A DNA stretch of 64,000 nt from FEN-987 sp964598845 (GTDB lineage: Archaea > Thermoproteota > Bathyarchaeia > 40CM-2-53-6), in contig CAZRDM010000005.1 of NCBI GenBank assembly GCA_964598845.1, positions 55,637 to 119,636 of the forward strand, given 5' to 3'. This document shows, piece by piece, positions 60,355 to 64,000 of the stretch. The notes beneath the pieces are model-generated. The model was not told the DNA's origin. It worked only from the letters and a program-made list of their open reading frames with translations, and made no database searches. The position numbers and the translations under genes were made by a program. Within the stretch, counting starts at the first letter, position 1; the number at the start of each line of letters is the position of its first letter.

Positions 60355-60429
60355 TCGTTCCAGACGTGGGTGTTTTGAGGGCAAGGCGTATTAGAGAACG
60401 CCCCAGAGTTTTTTCTTGGGCCATCTGAG

Positions 60430-60756
60430 TTGATAGAGGTCGAAGTCGGCGACCTCAAGAACGTCAGCGGTGACATTGCCGAACTGCTTGGTGAGAGGCT
60501 GAGGGTAGAGGTCATGGTGAAGGGAAAAACGCTGATCGTGCCTGAAGAAGCGCATGGTAGACGTTTCGGTGTAAAGGATGTGAAACTGCAAGTGAAACAT
60601 GTCCTGCATCATCTTGGTTTCTCGGAGGAGTATCGCGCCCTAACGGAACATCACAGAGTTCGCATTGTGAAAATCCAGGAGAAGGCTAGACCTATGGAGA
60701 GGAAAGGGTCGGTTCCACCGCCATCAAAGTCTCTGCCCTACTTTTTCCCAGGATGA
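60430..60756 (+). CDS. Hypothetical small basic protein
   Basis: A 108-residue protein, IEVEVGDLKNVSGDIAELLG ... VKLQVKHVLHHLGFSEEYRAL, with a basic Pro-rich tail ending in SLPYFFPG. The mixed alpha/beta pattern with a basic surface suggests a nucleic-acid or ribosome-bound protein, but I do not recognise the family. Start is TTG 60430. Confidence 0.55.
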   Translation: MIEVEVGDLKNVSGDIAELLGERLRVEVMVKGKTLIVPEEAHGRRFGVKDVKLQVKHVLHHLGFSEEYRALTEHHRVRIVKIQEKARPMERKGSVPPPSKSLPYFFPG

Positions 60757-60827
60757 GATCGTAGGCGGAAAGAAGACGAGAGGAATTGATGGGTCGGATA
60801 GGTGAGAGATTTGAGTGCTAGCGGCAG

Positions 60828-61451
60828 CTACTCTTGAGGCGGTAATACGTCCTTTATTGTTATGCGTTTGGTGCCCTTCGAGGTCATTTCCCGCAATGCT
60901 CGATCTGTGTCGCCGGGGTTGACATCTACTCCTCTCGAGGCATCGTCTAAGTGGTAAACTTCGAAGCCCTTCTCCAAGCCATCGAGCACGGTACTCTTGA
61001 CGCAGTAATCGGTCGCAAGTCCTCCTACAAGAAGTGTCTCGATTCCTCGTCGGCGCAGTTTCGACGCTAGATCAAGATCGGCTTGCTGAAAGATGGAATA
61101 TGCTTCGACTTCGGGACTATCCGCCTTCGAAAGGATCTCAGCATTTGGTGGAATAGTCAGGTCTGGATGAAGTCGCGCGCCTTCAGTCCCTTGGACGCAG
61201 TGGGGTGGCCATGGTCCGCCTTGGTTTTTGAAGGATACATGATTGGGAGGATGCCAGTCCCTAGTTATGAAGATCGGAGCCTTGGCCGCCCTGAATTTCT
61301 CTATGTACTGGCTGAGAACCGGAACGACTCTGTCGCCCTCGGGAACTGGCAATGATCCACCCGGGCAGAAATCTCTTTGAACATCTACAATGACGAGGGC
61401 TGTGCCCTTATCGATCTCAACCGGCATGGTCAGAACGAGATTCCGGGCCAC
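60828..61451 (-). CDS. pncA: Nicotinamidase (isochorismatase fold)
   Basis: A 207-residue cysteine hydrolase: ALVIVDVQRDFCPGGSL (catalytic Asp), FITRDWHPPNHVSF (metal ligands), KADSPEVEAYS (Lys) and GGLATDYCVKSTVLD (nucleophile Cys). It deaminates nicotinamide to nicotinate for NAD salvage. A start at M10 (MPVEIDKG) is an alternative. Confidence 0.9.
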   Translation of the reverse strand: MARNLVLTMPVEIDKGTALVIVDVQRDFCPGGSLPVPEGDRVVPVLSQYIEKFRAAKAPIFITRDWHPPNHVSFKNQGGPWPPHCVQGTEGARLHPDLTIPPNAEILSKADSPEVEAYSIFQQADLDLASKLRRRGIETLLVGGLATDYCVKSTVLDGLEKGFEVYHLDDASRGVDVNPGDTDRALREMTSKGTKRITIKDVLPPQE

Positions 61452-61517
61452 TTTGTTTGGATTAAGCGTTTCCCTGAAGTTTCGGCCAATGTGTCTGATA
61501 GCGATACGCTAACACTG

Positions 61518-62408
61518 TCAGCTAATTCTTCTCTCTATGATTCTGAACACTGCTGGGACGATGAAGACTACCATCATCCCGCGAATGAATGCATTAATGA
61601 AACTTGTGAGTACATATGCTTCCGGCAGAGGTCGGGATAACACAAAGACTACAGATCCTGTGATCGCAACCCCGAGAAAGATCCGAAATATCCTCCTCAT
61701 CGAGTCGATGTTAGTGCTGAAACCTAAGTATCGATCTTCAACGATCGCGCCGAGCGAGAATCCCAGAAGGTAACCGCCAATTCCTCCCGGGTTGAATTCG
61801 CTTGAGGTTCCGAAAGCAACCACACCGATGGCGAAAGGGAGTAACGCTGCGAAAGTGAAGACTAGGTGGGGACCAATACGAATCCTGCCATCTTGGTTTT
61901 TCAGGTGTCTGACTATGAGTATGGCAAGCGACGCGACTGCGAAACCAATCAGCCAGCCGCCGACAACCTGGGCAGGGTAATGCGCTCCCAAGTGTATGCG
62001 CGAAATTCCCACCGCCAGAACCACTATGGTGGCTGCGGCTGCTAGAATCCTGCTTCTGAATTCCCCCGACAGTGCGGTCCAGAAGGTTGCTGAGTCCTGT
62101 GCGTGGCCGCTAGGAAACCCGAAGGAAGTCGCACTTTTGTCAGCTATTCGGAGCTCGACGGGTGGGCGAGGCCAGAGGATCAGCACCTTTAGGAAGACGT
62201 TCAGATATGCGCCTAGGAACAGAATGTACGTAACTAACCTCCCGTAACGCTTATCGAAGCACCAGTATACGATGGCTGTCAATGCAACTAGAACTTGATC
62301 GCTGCCCAACACCGATATCGCAAGGAAGATTCGGTCAAATTCGGGAGCGAGGAGTTGCTGAAGCATCTGGATTAACTGGGTCCCGAAGAGCAATTCCGCT
62401 AGTGACAA
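61518..62408 (-). CDS. PAP2-family membrane phosphatase
   Basis: A 296-residue protein with about eight hydrophobic segments and the PAP2 motifs KVLILWPRPP, GFPSGHAQDSATFW and RIHLGAHYPAQVVGGW, with the catalytic His. Such enzymes dephosphorylate polyprenyl or lipid phosphates, needed for lipid and glycan cycles. Confidence 0.85.
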   Translation of the reverse strand: MSLAELLFGTQLIQMLQQLLAPEFDRIFLAISVLGSDQVLVALTAIVYWCFDKRYGRLVTYILFLGAYLNVFLKVLILWPRPPVELRIADKSATSFGFPSGHAQDSATFWTALSGEFRSRILAAAATIVVLAVGISRIHLGAHYPAQVVGGWLIGFAVASLAILIVRHLKNQDGRIRIGPHLVFTFAALLPFAIGVVAFGTSSEFNPGGIGGYLLGFSLGAIVEDRYLGFSTNIDSMRRIFRIFLGVAITGSVVFVLSRPLPEAYVLTSFINAFIRGMMVVFIVPAVFRIIERRIS

Positions 62409-62529
62409 TGGTCATCCAGCTTCTTAGAGATCAGGATGGCGTGAAGCAAAGATGGACCGCATATGAAGCCTTTGGTCTCGTCTGCTCTGGGAATCGGATA
62501 GCCAATCTATTTGGAATATCATTCATACC

Positions 62530-62643
62530 ATGGCAGCTTATGCATGGCTACTCTTCGCTTATACAATCGTGGTACTCCAAATAGCGAGATTCTATGAGTG
62601 GTGTCAACAATGCGCTGGAATCTTGACAGGTATTTTCGAGTAG
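62530..62643 (+). CDS. Possible tiny membrane protein (37 aa)
   Basis: ATG 62530 to TAG 62641-62643 encodes MAAYAWLLFAYTIVVLQIAR and a short Cys-containing tail: one membrane helix. There is no conserved motif and no ribosome-binding signal. It is the only coding-like item in the 365-bp interval 62409-62774. Confidence 0.22.
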   Translation: MAAYAWLLFAYTIVVLQIARFYEWCQQCAGILTGIFE

Positions 62644-62774
62644 AGACCAAAAGTATCTTGTGTTCATAATGGCGAGCAACGTTATGCTCTCTCGCGCCTT
62701 ACAGCGTTTGTGCCTTATCTCAAGAGGGAAGGGGGAAGAGAATCCGAATAGCTAGCTCATACGTAGATGCTACC

Positions 62775-63116
62775 GTGAAACAAGCAATCCGGGGTATGCA
62801 GAACATAGTTCGGGACGCTAGCCTTGTCAAGAGCGAAAGAGATGACGAAGACGACTTCGAGACTCACGCGAGAATGTTGTTAAGCCTAGGCCTTGTGAGA
62901 AAAGTTCCAAGGACAGGAGGAATGGCCTACGAAATCACGGATATCGGCCGCCGATTCGTCGAGGGGTACGAAAGCATCGAGTCCAACAGAGCACTAGGAA
63001 GCTTCATCGGACCCGCAGAGACATCGACGTGTGTCTTTGGCCTGAAGGAGTATGAGCACGGCAAATACGTCATTGTTGAAGACCCCAAGAGAATTCAATC
63101 ATTTCTTGAGGATTAG
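62775..63116 (+). CDS. Small winged-helix-like protein
   Basis: A 113-residue protein. LLSLGLVRKVPRTGGMAYEITDIGRRFVEGY has the end of an archaeal winged helix as in small DNA-binding or PhoU-like adapter proteins. Start is probably GTG 62775. No operon partner. Function unknown. Confidence 0.55.
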   Translation: MKQAIRGMQNIVRDASLVKSERDDEDDFETHARMLLSLGLVRKVPRTGGMAYEITDIGRRFVEGYESIESNRALGSFIGPAETSTCVFGLKEYEHGKYVIVEDPKRIQSFLED

Positions 63117-63157
63117 AGATTGGTGCAAGGGCGCTTGCTGAGTGCTCCTACCAAGCA

Positions 63158-63556
63158 CTACTGGAAGAACCTCTTGATGCCTTTTACTTTGTCGAAGGCC
63201 CTGTCGTTTGAGTAGATCTCCGTGAGTTTCAAGCGCTCCATCTGTGCAACGTATACCCTATCAAAGAACTCTAAGCGCGGGTAGGTGCGCTCGAGCTCCC
63301 CGGCCCGTTTCTCGTCGGCGTATGTGGTCTCGGACTTCTGCAGGGTTAGGTACGAGTCGAGAGCGCTCAGGAACGTGCCCATGCAAGTTTTCTTCTTGCG
63401 ATATTCCAGCCACGCGCAAACCTCGGCTATCACCAAGCTTGATGTGACCGCTTCCTCGCCGGCCCCAATCCTTTCAAGGATTCTTCTGGCCGCAGGTCCG
63501 AACTCAGGGTTAGCGGTTATCACGTAGAGAAAGATGTTTGTCTCAACGAACCTCAA
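63158..63556 (-). CDS. vapC: PIN-domain toxin (VapC type)
   Basis: A 132-residue PIN ribonuclease: MRFVETNIFLYVI (first acidic residue is Glu where Asp is usual), SSLVIAEVCAWLEY (Glu), RVYVAQMERLKLTEIYSNDRAFDKV (Asp). It starts in a 4-bp overlap with the AbrB-type gene, as in toxin-antitoxin pairs. The E-for-D change at the first site and D-R-V may alter activity. Confidence 0.85.
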   Translation of the reverse strand: MRFVETNIFLYVITANPEFGPAARRILERIGAGEEAVTSSLVIAEVCAWLEYRKKKTCMGTFLSALDSYLTLQKSETTYADEKRAGELERTYPRLEFFDRVYVAQMERLKLTEIYSNDRAFDKVKGIKRFFQ

Positions 63557-63819
63557 GCTGCTGGCGTCCCTAGTCTCTTCCTCTTAGCAATAGCCTTCCG
63601 TGCCTGTCTCTTGGGGTTTCCACGTTCAACCTTCCGCGCGAGCCCCCAGATCGCCTCGGTCGGCTTCTTGATAGCCATAGGAGGGCTGATCACTATCTTC
63701 GCCCCTACTTGTTCGACCTCGAGCGTAGAACCCGACTTTATCCCAAGGCTCCTTCTGAGCCTTCTCGGAAGCGTGACTCTGTGCTTCTCATCCACAACCA
63801 CCTGAGTCAAGTTTCCCAC
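63553..63819 (-). CDS. vapB: AbrB/SpoVT-type antitoxin (VapB)
   Basis: A swapped-hairpin AbrB protein: MGNLTQVVVDEKHRVTLPRRLRR then SGSTLEVEQVGAKIVI. An ATG at 63879 is open but lies upstream of a TATA box (CATTTATTAC, near 63855), so it cannot be the start of an mRNA from that promoter. GTG 63819 begins precisely at the AbrB domain. It neutralises the PIN toxin and usually represses its own operon. Confidence 0.82.
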   Translation of the reverse strand: MGNLTQVVVDEKHRVTLPRRLRRSLGIKSGSTLEVEQVGAKIVISPPMAIKKPTEAIWGLARKVERGNPKRQARKAIAKRKRLGTPAA

Positions 63820-63829
63820 AACCCTCGAC

Positions 63830-63846
63830 CCACCACAAAAGTGGGA
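63830..63846. promoter_or_regulatory. Inverted repeat in the vapBC promoter
   Basis: CCCAC (63830-63834) and GTGGG (63842-63846) with a 7-bp spacer form a dyad just downstream of the TATA box at about 63855 and 11 bp before the preferred antitoxin start. It is a fitting site for autoregulation by the AbrB-type protein. The last 120 bases of the window hold no other feature. Confidence 0.4.
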
Positions 63847-64000
63847 ACCGTAATAAATGTTCGTCCAACGTTCTCCCACTTCGTGTGTGTGCAGTAGTGC
63901 CGAAACGGGAAGAATCGTCAGTCTCTACTCCACTTAGAACTAGGCTCCATAGATTCCAAGTTGAAGCTATAGCCTGAATGCGAGAGCACCGCGTTTAGGT

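Noticed and set aside
62282..62584. A 100-codon plus-strand open frame
   Set aside because: Its first part is antisense to the PAP2 gene and the rest shows no domain; only a tiny separate frame at 62530 remains possible.
63820..63879. N-terminal extension of the AbrB antitoxin from ATG 63879
   Set aside because: The segment contains the likely TATA box and does not match the family; GTG 63819 starts at the domain.
1..64000. CRISPR array or large mobile element
   Set aside because: No regularly spaced repeats, cas genes, transposases or integrases were seen; the mobile signals are limited to LAGLIDADG genes.

Overview
This window looks like a chromosomal scaffold from an archaeon. The evidence is archaeal-type S12, archaeal TATA-box promoters, H4MPT and F420 C1 enzymes, a RIO-type kinase, CFI-box and Ig-like surface proteins, a tRNA that appears to carry extra non-canonical introns, and frequent TTG/GTG starts. 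The gene mix (SufBCDSU, Fe/Mn superoxide dismutase, complex I genes, tetrahydromethanopterin C1 pathway, Thr/Ser-rich Ig-domain surface proteins) best suits a TACK-lineage archaeon of the Nitrososphaeria/Bathyarchaeia type. That placement is inference, not proof. Two runs of 100 N are scaffold joins whose flanks are identical for 55 bp, so they are probably not real gaps.

Layout. (1) 0-24.5 kb, C1 and cofactor region: a ureohydrolase, an MtrH-MttB methyltransferase pair, two Mer-like LLM flavoproteins, MobA, a fwdDBAC-mch-AOR operon, mtd, ftr, two tandem nucleotidyltransferase-like genes, an MptN/RimK ATP-grasp ligase, a CofE-like ligase, a CitG-like protein and a class III aminotransferase. 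Three copies of one ECF-S-like membrane family are interspersed, one decayed and one without a recognisable start. Together these encode most of the methyl-to-CO2 branch: methyl transfer, then Mer, Mtd, Mch, Ftr and Fwd. (2) 24.5-26.4 kb: a superoxide dismutase gene whose 3' end appears replaced by a LAGLIDADG homing endonuclease element, with the old 3' end displaced beyond it. (3) 26.5-36 kb: suf genes with two tiny zinc-ribbon genes, nuoIDCB, and a Cys-rich HTH regulator. A shared palindrome close to TGACA-N2-TGTCA lies at the promoters of sufS, sufB, sufC and nuoB, with a weaker form at the regulator's own promoter.

(4) 36-47.7 kb: guaB, a metallo-beta-lactamase-fold protein, a truncated LLM gene, rps12, a group of surface/Ig-domain genes around a wHTH and a MinD-like ATPase, an alpha/beta hydrolase, hflX and acylphosphatase. 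(5) 47.7-49.9 kb: a tRNA-Glu locus bracketed by two LAGLIDADG genes, with an extra tRNA 5' end on one side and an extra tRNA 3' end on the other. (6) 50-64 kb, housekeeping and accessory genes: GYD protein, DUF1989, an FmdE-like domain, a corrinoid-protein remnant, an oxidoreductase with a SAF-like tail, a glycosyltransferase, a DUF1404-like membrane protein with an in-frame TAG, a thioredoxin-like/VKOR thiol pair, RIO kinase, a broken FAH gene, nicotinamidase, PAP2 phosphatase and a VapBC-type toxin-antitoxin pair.

The most novel signals are the two loci where free-standing homing endonucleases sit in gene ends with duplicated ends, and the candidate Fe-S-sensing regulon. Several genes are truncated or frameshifted, which may reflect real decay or draft-assembly error.
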